A DNA stretch of 64,000 nucleotides from Paenibacillus sp. 453mf (GTDB taxonomy: Bacteria > Bacillota > Bacilli > Paenibacillales > Paenibacillaceae). The stretch lies in the NCBI RefSeq assembly GCF_900116105.1, contig NZ_FPAC01000001.1, positions 176,862 through 240,861 on the forward strand. Direction: 5' to 3'. The position numbers and the translations under genes were made by a program. The notes beneath the pieces were generated by a model. The model was not told where the DNA came from. It ran no database searches and worked only from the letters and a program-made list of their open reading frames with translations. Every line of letters begins with the position of its first letter. The stretch's first letter is position 1. Below are positions 1 to 7,991 of the stretch, piece by piece.

Positions 1-330
1 CCAAGAACGATCGGACGAACATTCGCATACAGAGCCCTCCATGGCCAGCCGAACCAATCTTTCCACCTACAGAGCAGTCCCAGCAAGCCGTTCACATCAA
101 AGAGTCCGATGAAGAAAGGCCATCGGACACCTAACGAGCCCTTCCCCCAAGAGAAGAATAGGGGAAGGGCTCTCAAATGCTGGCCAAAAGGCTCAGTAAG
201 CGAAATGATTCGGTAGAAGCGCCAGCGTTCGTATTTGGATTGGAAAGAATACTGCATAGACAAATTCAAAAGCTTTCCAATCCAAGAACGATCGGACGAA
301 CATTCGCATACAGAGCCCCCACGGGCCAGC
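1..330. repeat. Direct repeat pair with associated hairpins (dispersed repeat)
   Basis: Bases 1-49 recur at 282-330 with about 45 of 49 identical and the first 37 exact. Copy 1 is cut by the window edge. Three perfect inverted repeats lie in or beside the copies: 104-111/121-128 (8 bp), 136-147/161-172 (12 bp, arms GAGCCCTTCCCC and GGGGAAGGGCTC) and 235-247/273-285 (13 bp, arms TTGGATTGGAAAG and CTTTCCAATCCAA). The last one abuts copy 2. No credible gene is seen in 1-356. The layout suggests a non-coding intergenic repeat family, but only two copies are visible here. Confidence 0.6.
136..172. terminator. Hairpin, possible terminator of proline dehydrogenase gene
   Basis: A perfect 12-bp stem with a 13-nt loop lies about 185 bp beyond the stop codon of the proline dehydrogenase gene, which runs on the minus strand. 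Neither side carries a convincing T run, so it may instead be a repeat-associated hairpin. Confidence 0.35.
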
Positions 331-356
331 AAAATATAAGGTTTTCGCAATTATTC

Positions 357-1280
357 TCACCTGACCATATTCTTCAACACCAGCATTAAGTTGCCCGGCT
401 TCTCCGCAAGTCTCCTCGTATAATACGGGTACCACATTGTCCCATATGGCACATAGCATCTCACCCGGTAACCTTCGGCAGCAAGCCGTTCTTGCTCCTG
501 CATCCTCAGCCCGTAGAGCATCTGGAACTCAAATTTTTCCTTGGAAATTCCATGCTCCTCTGCATATCTCTTTGTAAATTGAATGATCCGATCATCATGC
601 GAAGCAATTGCCGTATAAACGTCCTGATCCAAATGTAACTGAATGATGCGCTCAAACTGGTGGCGTACATCCTTTGCATTCTGATAAGCAATCGAAGCAT
701 CTTCCTTGTATGCACCTTTCACCAGACGTAGTGAAATATGACTCTGGATACAATCCAGTACATCTTGTTCTGTGCGAAATAGATAAGCCTGCACGACAGT
801 GCCGACGTTGGTGAGTCCCGCTTGGTGGAGCCTTTTCACCATCTGAAGAGTGGCTTCGGTGTAAGGAGAATCCTCCATATCGATTCTGACAAAATTACGA
901 TGATACTTGGCCTCGCGAGCGACGGCCCGAATATTCTGGTAGCATGCTTCCGGATCAAGGGCGAGCCCCATTTGGGTTGGTTTCAAAGATACGTTGGATT
1001 TGACTTTCGCCTTAGATATCCCTTCGATTAGACGAAGGTACTCATCGCGGTAGACCGTCGCCTGATCCAGCTCCTTGATGCCCTCACCAAGATGATCCAG
1101 AGTAGCCATGATTCCAATCTCATTGAGTTTCTGTACTTCCGCAAGAGCCCCATTCAAATGCTCACTAGCAATAAATCGTCTTGCGAGCGATTGTCCGTAT
1201 TTTATGGTAAGCCGTTCAACCCTTCTATTGCCGGCGATCGTAAGTAACGTTTTTCGATACAGCTCGTTCATGTTTAACAT
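357..1280 (-). CDS. Proline dehydrogenase (single-domain PRODH)
   Basis: FAD-dependent oxidation of L-proline to 1-pyrroline-5-carboxylate, the first step of proline catabolism. The protein is about 307 residues, the usual size of monofunctional Gram-positive PRODH (not the bifunctional PutA). The C-terminal motif YYTRRLAEKPGN carries the arginine pair that holds the substrate carboxylate in this family, and the barrel motifs LRLVKGAYKE and VRIDMEDS are also typical. I chose the ATG at 1280 because the ribosome binding site AAGGGAG lies 9 nt before it. The TTG at 1286 is only 3 nt away and less likely. No P5C dehydrogenase gene is adjacent. The neighbouring aspartase gene shares the strand and an amino-acid-catabolism theme, but the 160-bp gap gives no proof of an operon. 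Confidence 0.93.
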   Translation of the reverse strand: MLNMNELYRKTLLTIAGNRRVERLTIKYGQSLARRFIASEHLNGALAEVQKLNEIGIMATLDHLGEGIKELDQATVYRDEYLRLIEGISKAKVKSNVSLKPTQMGLALDPEACYQNIRAVAREAKYHRNFVRIDMEDSPYTEATLQMVKRLHQAGLTNVGTVVQAYLFRTEQDVLDCIQSHISLRLVKGAYKEDASIAYQNAKDVRHQFERIIQLHLDQDVYTAIASHDDRIIQFTKRYAEEHGISKEKFEFQMLYGLRMQEQERLAAEGYRVRCYVPYGTMWYPYYTRRLAEKPGNLMLVLKNMVR

Positions 1281-1441
1281 GGGCAATATCTCCCTTCTCT
1301 CCTTTCATATGTATGGAGAGAAGGGAGGTTAAATAACAATCCAATACGGAAAATAAGCCGTATTCTCGCAAGTGAGAACACGGCTTGTTCAATCTTGTCG
1401 TCCAATTCGTAGATCGTAGGAAGACGAGGCAAAGACTTGAA

Positions 1442-2863
1442 TTAATTCATATGCAGGAAACGCTCTCCGGCAATACCCGGTGTCGTCATTTGTTCAGGAT
1501 GTAGAATCTCATCCAGTTCCTCTAGCGTCAGCAGCCCGCGTTCCAGAATAATGGCCGTAATGGTTGAGCCTGTACGCAGAGCTTCCTTAATAACACCGGC
1601 AGCAACATCATAGCCGAGGTGTGGATTCAGTGCAGTAATCATGCTGAAGCTTTGATCCAGAACCTCTTTGATCCGTTTGCGGTTTGCCTCTAAATCCTTC
1701 ACCAGGAAATCATGGAATGCACTCATCCCGTTATTCATTATTTTCAAGGATTGAAGCAGATTAAAGGCGATGACCGGTCCCATTACATTCAGCTCGAATT
1801 GCCCTGCTTCACAGGCCAGCGCAATGGTATGATCGTTACCGATGATTTGGAACGAAATCTGGTTCATTACCTCGGCCATGACTGGGTTCACCTTGCCAGG
1901 CATAATGGAGGAGCCTGGTTGTCGCGGCGGCAGGAGCAGCTCGGAGAATCCTGCTCTTGGTCCGGAAGCCATGAGGCGAATATCATTACAGATCTTGGAC
2001 ATGTTCACAGCGCATACCTTGAGTGCTGCCGAGAGTTCAAGATAACTGTCCGTATTTTGGGTTGCATCCACCAAATCTTCTGCTGTATAGAGGGGGAGTC
2101 CGGTGATTTGCGATAGATGGCTGGTTACCTTCTCTATATATTCCACTTTGGCGTTAAGACCTGTACCGACAGCGGTCGCTCCAAGGTTGATGGAGAGGAG
2201 GCGTTTGGTTGCATGATCCAACCGTTCAATATCACGGGAGAGGACTCTTGCATAAGCACCAAATTCTTGTCCAAGCTTAATCGGAACAGCATCCTGCAGA
2301 TGAGTACGCCCGACTTTGACGACATCATCGAATTCCTTCTCTTTGCGTTTGAATCCCTCTGCAAGCTCCTTCATCGTACCCAGCAGATGCTCACTTAAGC
2401 GATACGCTGCGATTCGGAGGGCCGTAGGAATGGCATCATTGGTCGACTGGGACATATTTACATGATTGTTAGGATTGCAATGGAAGTAGTCGCCTTTGTT
2501 TTGATTAAGCAGCTCCAGGCCGCGGTTTGCGAGAACTTCATTCATATTCATATTGATCGAGGTGCCAGCACCGCCCTGAATGGAATCAACGATGAAATGA
2601 TCAAGATGCTGGCCTTGCATGACTTCTTCCGCAGCGGTAATGATGGCACTGCCGATCGGCTGAGGAAGCATCTTCAAGTCCATGTTGGCAGCGGCGGCGG
2701 CTTTTTTGACAGCGGCTAATGCAGTGATCAATTCCTTTTCAATAGGAACTCCTGTGATCGGAAAATTCTCGACGGCGCGCATCGTTTGGATGCCATAGTA
2801 GGCATTTTCGGGGATGGCTTTTTCGCCGATAAAATCTTTTTCAGTTCTAATTAATCCTGACAC
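1442..2863 (-). CDS. aspA: Aspartate ammonia-lyase (aspartase)
   Basis: Converts L-aspartate to fumarate and ammonia. The 473-residue product shows the fumarase/aspartase superfamily signature GSSIMPGKVNP at about 317-327, the GTSINMNMNEV block near 100-110 and a TNDAIPT block near 141. The aspartase-type context (GSSIMPGKVNPVMAEVMNQ) favours AspA over fumarase. The start is a GTG at 2863 preceded by GGAGGG with about 7 nt spacing. An upstream in-frame start exists, but the extra residues (MLVCKTAMYTRQ...) look nothing like the family N-terminus. A TATACT-like -10 box lies just upstream on the minus strand (about 2938-2943). Confidence 0.95.
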   Translation of the reverse strand: MSGLIRTEKDFIGEKAIPENAYYGIQTMRAVENFPITGVPIEKELITALAAVKKAAAAANMDLKMLPQPIGSAIITAAEEVMQGQHLDHFIVDSIQGGAGTSINMNMNEVLANRGLELLNQNKGDYFHCNPNNHVNMSQSTNDAIPTALRIAAYRLSEHLLGTMKELAEGFKRKEKEFDDVVKVGRTHLQDAVPIKLGQEFGAYARVLSRDIERLDHATKRLLSINLGATAVGTGLNAKVEYIEKVTSHLSQITGLPLYTAEDLVDATQNTDSYLELSAALKVCAVNMSKICNDIRLMASGPRAGFSELLLPPRQPGSSIMPGKVNPVMAEVMNQISFQIIGNDHTIALACEAGQFELNVMGPVIAFNLLQSLKIMNNGMSAFHDFLVKDLEANRKRIKEVLDQSFSMITALNPHLGYDVAAGVIKEALRTGSTITAIILERGLLTLEELDEILHPEQMTTPGIAGERFLHMN

Positions 2864-3096
2864 TTTTATTCCCTCCAATAGGAAACGGTTATGATGTGCT
2901 TGTCGAGTGTACATCGCTGTTTTGCAAACAAGCACTACTAGTATACCTCAAAGCATCCAAGATTTTCACAAAAAAGCAATAGGGTTATATCTTTCCCCTA
3001 TGTAGTATATGCAGATAAAGAGGAAATGGACAGGGGAGGCGTTTATCCGATTCGTGCAATTTGTCTACAGAGGGGAGACAGTTAAAATTAAGAAAA

Positions 3097-3219
3097 AAGG
3101 TGGAATCAACCACAGAACACATATGGTTAATTCCACCTAGTTAGAATCAACCATAGAACACATATGGTTAATTCCACCTAGTTAGAATCAACCATAGAAC
3201 ACATATGGTTAATTCCACC
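3097..3219 (-). repeat. Three tandem 41-bp units, each a hairpin; last one is a terminator
   Basis: Units 3138-3178 and 3179-3219 are identical. Unit 3097-3137 shares its 3' two thirds and has a different 5' end that lengthens the stem. Each unit folds as an inverted repeat around GGTTAATTC/GAATCAACC. On the minus strand the last hairpin reached has a 14-bp stem (GGTGGAATTAACCA and TGGTTGATTCCACC) followed by TTTTTTCTT. It is therefore a rho-independent terminator for the dioxygenase gene ending at 3230. The two units in front look like duplications of this terminator. Confidence 0.85.
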
Positions 3220-3229
3220 GGATAATATA

Positions 3230-4216
3230 TTACGATTGTTTGGTATCGAGCGGTTTCAGCATACTCTCAATTACATTGCGTCTGTCCTCAAGGAAAGGGG
3301 GGAGGGCCAAAGATTCTCCCAGATGAAGAATGTCCTCATCCGTATCAAAGCCTGGGCCGTCCGTAGCCAGCTCAAACAGGATACGATTGCCTTCACGGAA
3401 ATAGAGGGATCTGAAATAGAAACGATCAACAAATCCGGAATTCGGAAAGCCATAGCTGTTGATCCGCGGTATCCACGCCTTCAGCTGCTCTTCATTCTCT
3501 ACGCGCAGAGCCACATGGTGGACACTTCCACGTCCTGGACGTTCAACAGGCAGATCCGTTCTTTCTTCAATATGAATCTCAGTACCGCTGCCCCCTTCAC
3601 CAACCTCGTACACCTCAATATCCGGCTGCCCCGGAGTCGTGGAAGGATAGCTGCCTTTATGGCGGAAGCCCAGCACTTCAATCAGCACAGCTGCTGTATG
3701 CTCACCTTGCTCTACCGTCAGCTGTACCGGACCGAGCCCGACAATGGCATGCTCCTGAGGAATTACACTTTTCTCCCAAGGGACTCCACCGGCAACTCCT
3801 TCATTATGCTCATCGGAGACGAGAATGAGGCGCTGCTGTTCAAAATCGCGAAAAGCCAGTGTCTTGCGTCCAGCGCGCTCCACAATATCATCATGATCGA
3901 CGTTGAGCTCCTCAAAACGCTGCTTCCAATAATCAAGGGAGGCATCGCTCGGCACCCGAAGGGAAGTAGCGGAAATACTGTTTGTCCCTGTGCGGGTCTG
4001 TCCCGCATTTGGCATTTCGAAGAAGGTCAGCTCCGTGCCCGGATTTCCTTTTTCATCACCGTAAAATAGATGGTACATCGAATTGTCGTCTTGATTTACC
4101 GTTTTTTTGATAAGGCGAAGGCCCAGGGTTTTGGTGTAAAATTCGAAATTCTCTGGTGCTTTGGCTGTAAGTGCAGATACGTGATGGATTCCTTTAATTG
4201 CAGCGAGTTCAGTCAT
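3230..4216 (-). CDS. Ring-cleaving dioxygenase, glyoxalase (VOC) family, MhqO/MhqA-like
   Basis: The 328-residue protein contains two vicinal-oxygen-chelate halves. The N-terminal half opens IKGIHHVSALTAKAPENFEFY and the second half contains GSVHHVALRVENEEQ near residue 230. Both supply His metal ligands, with a Glu late in the protein (ILFELATDGPGF). Relatives in Bacillus (MhqA, MhqO) are hydroquinone-specific dioxygenases induced by quinones and controlled by the MarR repressor MhqR. Here the MarR gene lies 61 bp upstream on the same strand, so co-transcription is likely. The start ATG at 4216 has GAGGAGG about 10 nt upstream. Substrate is inferred, not seen. Confidence 0.85.
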   Translation of the reverse strand: MTELAAIKGIHHVSALTAKAPENFEFYTKTLGLRLIKKTVNQDDNSMYHLFYGDEKGNPGTELTFFEMPNAGQTRTGTNSISATSLRVPSDASLDYWKQRFEELNVDHDDIVERAGRKTLAFRDFEQQRLILVSDEHNEGVAGGVPWEKSVIPQEHAIVGLGPVQLTVEQGEHTAAVLIEVLGFRHKGSYPSTTPGQPDIEVYEVGEGGSGTEIHIEERTDLPVERPGRGSVHHVALRVENEEQLKAWIPRINSYGFPNSGFVDRFYFRSLYFREGNRILFELATDGPGFDTDEDILHLGESLALPPFLEDRRNVIESMLKPLDTKQS

Positions 4217-4277
4217 AATAAGATAACCTCCTCATAATGGATATAAATTATACTAATGGATACATGCGAATTATCAG

Positions 4278-4724
4278 TTAGTCTTGCAGCTTCTTGAGCA
4301 GCTTAAGCAGCTCCTTGCGCTCGTCCTTGCTTAGTTTGCTGAATTGGGATGCTTGGAATTGCTCTTGTGCAGGTACAACCTCGTCATATAGTGTTCTTCC
4401 TTGATCAGTAAGCGATACATATTTTGTCTTCCATTCGGTTTCCCGCTGAATCAGACCTATTTCCTCCATTTTACTCAGCAGCTGAGTAATATTGCCTTTG
4501 GTGACAAGCAGCTTGTTTGCCAGCTCTTGCTGTGATAACCGTTCCTCGGTGCCCACCTGAACTAGGACGTCAAATTGAGCAGCTGATAAATTCCATGCCT
4601 TCAGATGCTGGTTATTCTCCCTGATGTTATGGTTATAGATACGGGATAGCCGGAACCATAGCAGCAGACCGAGCCGTTCCTCCGGTTTGGACAGGTGGGG
4701 AGGAGTGAAGTGTGCTTCATTCAT
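4278..4724 (-). CDS. MarR-family transcriptional regulator (MhqR-like)
   Basis: A 148-residue winged-helix protein. The recognition-helix region LSQQELANKLLVTKGNITQLLSKMEEIGLIQR and the wing are plainly MarR type. The start at 4724 (MNEAHF) follows GAAGGAGG. An upstream in-frame ATG would overlap the operator region and is rejected. The gene precedes the ring-cleaving dioxygenase gene, as in quinone-sensing mhqR-type loci. Two identical-half-site palindromes lie just upstream and are the likely autoregulatory operators. I see no Cys residue in the product, so direct thiol-redox sensing is unlikely. Confidence 0.85.
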   Translation of the reverse strand: MNEAHFTPPHLSKPEERLGLLLWFRLSRIYNHNIRENNQHLKAWNLSAAQFDVLVQVGTEERLSQQELANKLLVTKGNITQLLSKMEEIGLIQRETEWKTKYVSLTDQGRTLYDEVVPAQEQFQASQFSKLSKDERKELLKLLKKLQD

Positions 4725-4750
4725 CCGAGTTCCTCCTTCAAAGAAATTTG

Positions 4751-4766
4751 AGTTTAGAACTAAACT
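4751..4766. promoter_or_regulatory. Operator candidate 1 for the MarR regulator
   Basis: The palindrome AGTTTA-N4-TAAACT lies 27 bp upstream of the marR start codon. It shares both half sites exactly with a second palindrome centred 26 bp further upstream. Confidence 0.65.
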
Positions 4767-4776
4767 TATTAAGATC

Positions 4777-4792
4777 AGTTTATGATTAAACT
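4777..4792. promoter_or_regulatory. Operator candidate 2 for the MarR regulator
   Basis: This is a second AGTTTA-N4-TAAACT palindrome. The dyad extends to 9 bp per arm (ATCAGTTTA/TAAACTGAT). Its repetition near the first copy supports a specific binding site rather than chance. Confidence 0.65.
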
Positions 4793-4943
4793 GATAGAAT
4801 GTCAACTGCTATTTTGCTGTGAACTTTAACTGGGACTTCAATGTCTATTTCAGTGATTGTCTTCTAATATCATGGCTTTTCATTCCCATAGAGATCCATT
4901 ATGATCAAATAAACTCTATTCTCGAAAGAAAGAGGAGAGATCC

Positions 4944-5714
4944 TTGCATCGTGTTATTGCGAATTTATCCATCTTCAATCCTTATGATGCACCGAGGTTT
5001 GAATTCTTGTCCCTTGCTCATATAGGAGCGGTGACTTTCATAATGGTTCTGCTGCTTGTTATGCTTCTGTATCGACAGAAGCTGAAGCACTCCGAGTCGG
5101 CTCGAAAAAAGCTGCGCTATACGTTACTGGCCGTGCTGGTCCTGTCACAGCTGATGCTTGAAGCATGGTATCAGTTCTATGATCTGTGGGACCCTGTTTA
5201 TACACTGCCACTGGAGCTATGCAGCATTACGCTTCTCCTATCTTGTGTTATGCTGGTGACCCGAAATCGAATGCTGTATATCCTTGTGTTCTATGCCGGA
5301 ATCTGCGGTGCTCTGGCTGCACTAATGACACCTGATTTGATATACACGTTTCCTCATTTTCGTTTCATACAGTTCTTCATCGCCCATGGTGCAATTATCG
5401 CTGCTGCATTATACATGACCTGGATTGAGCAGATTAGACTGACAATAACCTCGGTTCCGCTCTCCATGCTGCTGCTTAACGTCATCGCGGGTATCGTGTG
5501 GTGCTTCAATCAATTGTTCGGGGCGAATTATATGTTCCTGTCGCACAAGCCGGAGTCACCTTCCATATTAGATATGCTTGGGCCTTATCCCTACTATATT
5601 CTCGTCGAAGAGCTGGTCGCGTTCGTGTTATTTGCCATGATGTACACCTTCTTCTTCTATATACCGTCACGAGCCACAAGCAAGACGGTAAGCGAGGATC
5701 AAGTAACTCTCTAA
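4944..5714 (+). CDS. YwaF-type (TIGR02206) integral membrane protein
   Basis: A 256-residue polytopic membrane protein with about six or seven hydrophobic segments. The typical family features are PYDAPRFEFLSLAHIG at the start, LPLELCSITLLLS mid-way and the LGPYPYYILVEELVAF segment near the end. Function is not established for the family. The start is a TTG at 4944 preceded by AGGAGAG. A strong terminator follows, so it is probably monocistronic. Confidence 0.8.
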   Translation: MHRVIANLSIFNPYDAPRFEFLSLAHIGAVTFIMVLLLVMLLYRQKLKHSESARKKLRYTLLAVLVLSQLMLEAWYQFYDLWDPVYTLPLELCSITLLLSCVMLVTRNRMLYILVFYAGICGALAALMTPDLIYTFPHFRFIQFFIAHGAIIAAALYMTWIEQIRLTITSVPLSMLLLNVIAGIVWCFNQLFGANYMFLSHKPESPSILDMLGPYPYYILVEELVAFVLFAMMYTFFFYIPSRATSKTVSEDQVTL

Positions 5715-5744
5715 AAAAACAGGAAAACAATTCAATCCAAGGAA

Positions 5745-5781
5745 AACCCTGCTGATTTTAATGAAATCAGCAGGGTTTTTT
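5745..5781 (+). terminator. Rho-independent terminator after the YwaF-type gene
   Basis: A 14-bp stem AACCCTGCTGATTT/AAATCAGCAGGGTT with a 5-nt loop runs into a T6 tract. It separates the YwaF-type gene from the phosphonate operon promoter. Confidence 0.9.
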
Positions 5782-5790
5782 GCTTGAAAA

Positions 5791-5863
5791 TCCACAAAAC
5801 TAACAAAACTTAACCTGCAGTTTACACTGCTTTGACCATGTGCACTTGGCATCAAGTTAGACT
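5791..5863 (+). promoter_or_regulatory. PHO box (PhoP-P binding array) and promoter of the phosphonate operon
   Basis: TT(A/T/C)ACA-like hexamers repeat at 10-11 bp: CTAACA (5800), TTAACC (5810), TTTACA (5821) and TTTGAC (5831), with a weaker TCCACA at 5791. This is the layout of Bacillus PhoP-activated promoters. A possible -10 hexamer TAGACT sits at 5858-5863, about 21 bp past the last repeat, and there is no good -35 box, as expected for an activated promoter. The array precedes a C-P lyase operon, a classical phosphate-starvation target. Confidence 0.75.
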
Positions 5864-5913
5864 AGGTCCGTAGAGAGGTACAGAGAGATCATTAACAAAT
5901 GGAGGTTCGCTTA

Positions 5914-6783
5914 ATGAAGGTGGAACTGCACTGCCACACCCGGATTTCGGACGGATCCTGTACTTTTGAGGAAGTACTTGAGCTGGCTGAGCAAGAGCAT
6001 GTCACATGCCTTGCAATAACGAATCATGACACAACGTCAGGCCTCAGTGAAATGGTCCTTCAAGGCACAGAAAAAGGAATAGAAATCATACCTGGCATTG
6101 AAATATCGGCCTACGATTTTACAAGAAATCGCCGGGTTCACATTTTGGGATACATGATTGATCCGGCTGACAGGGGCATCGCCGAGCTCTGCAATCCGCT
6201 GATAGAGCGGAGACATGAAGGCTGCAGGCGGGCAGTAAATCTTCTGGCGGCTAACGGATATCACATTACTTGGGAACAGGTGAAGGAGTATGCAGCAGGT
6301 GGAACCGGTGTCTATAAGCAGCATATCATGCATGCATTAATCGATGCGGGCTACACAGAATCCATATATGGCGGGCTGTACAAAACGTTGTTCTCCCGTG
6401 GAAGCAGCGGGGAAGCTCCCGGTCTTGCCTACATGCCGATGGAATATGTCAGCGCGAAGGATGCGGTAAGCACAATTCTGCAGGCAGGGGGAGTTCCGGT
6501 ATTAGCTCATCCGGGTCAATATGACAGCTATGATATCGTTCCTGAGCTCGTATCTTACGGACTGCAAGGAATTGAAAGGCTGCATCCGCTGCATGGTCCA
6601 GAAGACGAGAAGCGAGTCATGATGCTTGCAGAAGAGCATGGACTATTTATGTCAGGCGGATCTGATTTTCATGGATTTTACGGCGAGAAGGAAGTACGAC
6701 TTGGCAGCAAAAGTCCAGGGATGAATGCAGTAACGGCAATCAAGGCCAGCCAAAGGCATCTTCACAACTCAAGCTTGACCTGA
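5914..6783 (+). CDS. PHP-domain phosphoesterase, probable cyclic ribose-phosphate hydrolase (PhnPP-like)
   Basis: The 289-residue protein has a full PHP trinuclear metal site: H6, H8, D13, H38, E63, H76, H199, D251 and H253. This is the set known from YciV/RNase AM-like PHP enzymes. In Eggerthella lenta a PHP protein encoded with C-P lyase (PhnPP) opens 5-phosphoribosyl 1,2-cyclic phosphate to ribose 2,5-bisphosphate, replacing PhnP. Here the gene is the first of the operon and no phnP is present, so the same role is inferred. A nucleotidase activity (YciV-like) remains possible. The ATG at 5914 is preferred because GGAGG lies 8 nt before it. The ATG at 5899 overlaps that site. Confidence 0.75.
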   Translation: MKVELHCHTRISDGSCTFEEVLELAEQEHVTCLAITNHDTTSGLSEMVLQGTEKGIEIIPGIEISAYDFTRNRRVHILGYMIDPADRGIAELCNPLIERRHEGCRRAVNLLAANGYHITWEQVKEYAAGGTGVYKQHIMHALIDAGYTESIYGGLYKTLFSRGSSGEAPGLAYMPMEYVSAKDAVSTILQAGGVPVLAHPGQYDSYDIVPELVSYGLQGIERLHPLHGPEDEKRVMMLAEEHGLFMSGGSDFHGFYGEKEVRLGSKSPGMNAVTAIKASQRHLHNSSLT

Positions 6784-6812
6784 CTTTACGATGAACGGGA
6801 GGGAATGTCGGG

Positions 6813-7514
6813 ATGTCTGATGAGATGGAAATTATGGATTATTTCGTTTCAAGCATACAGTCAGGAAGGTATGAGCCGCATGATAAGCTCCCGTCGGAGA
6901 ATGAGATCGCAGACAGGATGAAGGTTCCCCGGATCACGGCTCGCAAAGCTTATCAGAGACTGCAGGAGCTGGGATATATCTACTCTATGCAAGGCAAGGG
7001 CAGCTTTGTCAGGGACAGGCATCAGCAGATTCCTCTTGTACTGAATTCGGATAAGAGCTTCAGTCAGAAGATGATCGAGATGGGCTTCGATTATGAGTCA
7101 AGAAATATACGATGCGAAAAAATTGTATTCAATCACAAAATCTATGAAATGCTTCAAGCCTCGGAGCAAGAGAATGTCTATAGAATAGACCGGCTCCGAT
7201 TGATCGAGGGTCAACCGCTCGCCTTGCACAGCTCATACGTATCGGAGACCCGGTTTCCTGATATCGGACATGCCGGCAGAGAGCTCGGCTCCATCTTTCA
7301 ATACTACAAGAGCAAAGGATATACAGCGTTTCAATCCCATCAGACACAATTAAGGCTGACTTATCCGAACAAGCAGGAGCGTGAGCTCTTGGAATGCTCC
7401 AGTCTGATCCCTTTGCTGGTGCTGGAATCTGCTTGCGCAGACAAGGAATCGGGACAAACGCTTGAATACAGCAAAATTATGTACAGGGGAGATTCATTTA
7501 CTTATGTCATCTAA
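6813..7514 (+). CDS. phnF: GntR/HutC-family regulator of phosphonate genes (PhnF-like)
   Basis: A 233-residue protein with an N-terminal GntR winged helix (about 5-70, including LPSENEIADRMKVPRITARKAYQRLQELG) and a C-terminal UTRA ligand-binding domain (about 85-230), the architecture of PhnF. It lies 29 bp after the PHP gene and 39 bp before phnG on the same strand, which indicates an operon-embedded regulator. It probably represses the phn genes until a phosphonate or phosphate-related ligand binds, acting on top of the PHO-box control. The ligand is not deducible here. Confidence 0.85.
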   Translation: MSDEMEIMDYFVSSIQSGRYEPHDKLPSENEIADRMKVPRITARKAYQRLQELGYIYSMQGKGSFVRDRHQQIPLVLNSDKSFSQKMIEMGFDYESRNIRCEKIVFNHKIYEMLQASEQENVYRIDRLRLIEGQPLALHSSYVSETRFPDIGHAGRELGSIFQYYKSKGYTAFQSHQTQLRLTYPNKQERELLECSSLIPLLVLESACADKESGQTLEYSKIMYRGDSFTYVI

Positions 7515-7553
7515 TTCAGCCATGGCCGGCTTGAAGAGATTGGAGGCTTATAT

Positions 7554-7979
7554 ATGAAACGGAAGCAGAGGACAGAGATACTCATTAGCAGACCGCCTGT
7601 ACTCATGAAGTCAATGGCGGATGAAATTGTAGGCAAATATGAGACAAGCATCATTGAAGAGCCGAACCCGGGACTTGTGATGGTGAAGGTGAGGGAGACA
7701 GCGAAGCAAAGTCTTTTTTACCTTGGTGAAGTACTGGTAACGGAATGTAAGGTTAAGGTAGGCGAATCCATCGGAATCGGACTCGTCAGAGGCGAGGAGA
7801 GCGAGGCGGCATATCATCTAGCAGTGATCGATGCCGCATATTCGGCAGGGCTGGATGAAACGGCGCATTGGGAAGCACTGCTACTGAAGGAACAGGAAAT
7901 GCTTATCGAAGAGCGGGCCGAGAAGCGCCGTAGGCTGCTCACTACCAAGGTCGATTTTGACACAATGGATCAGGATTAA
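7554..7979 (+). CDS. phnG: C-P lyase subunit PhnG
   Basis: A 141-residue subunit of the C-P lyase core complex (G2H2I2J2). It works with PhnH, PhnI and PhnL in making alpha-D-ribose 1-phosphonate 5-triphosphate. Family landmarks are the N-terminal RTEIL block, the GLVMVKVRETAKQSLFYLGEVLVTEC region and the GIGLVRG motif. The ATG at 7554 is preceded by GGAGG with about 8 nt spacing. It is followed 12 bp later by phnH. Confidence 0.93.
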   Translation: MKRKQRTEILISRPPVLMKSMADEIVGKYETSIIEEPNPGLVMVKVRETAKQSLFYLGEVLVTECKVKVGESIGIGLVRGEESEAAYHLAVIDAAYSAGLDETAHWEALLLKEQEMLIEERAEKRRRLLTTKVDFDTMDQD

Positions 7980-7991
7980 GGGGGAGCAGAT

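Noticed and set aside
3097..3219. Tandem 41-bp repeats as a short CRISPR array
   Set aside because: The units are contiguous with no unique spacers, each is a hairpin terminator, and no cas gene is near.
3236..4069. Long open frame (277 codons) antisense to the ring-cleaving dioxygenase gene
   Set aside because: It mirrors the codon structure of the real gene, has no ribosome binding site, and the composition is not protein-like. The sense frame has clear family motifs.
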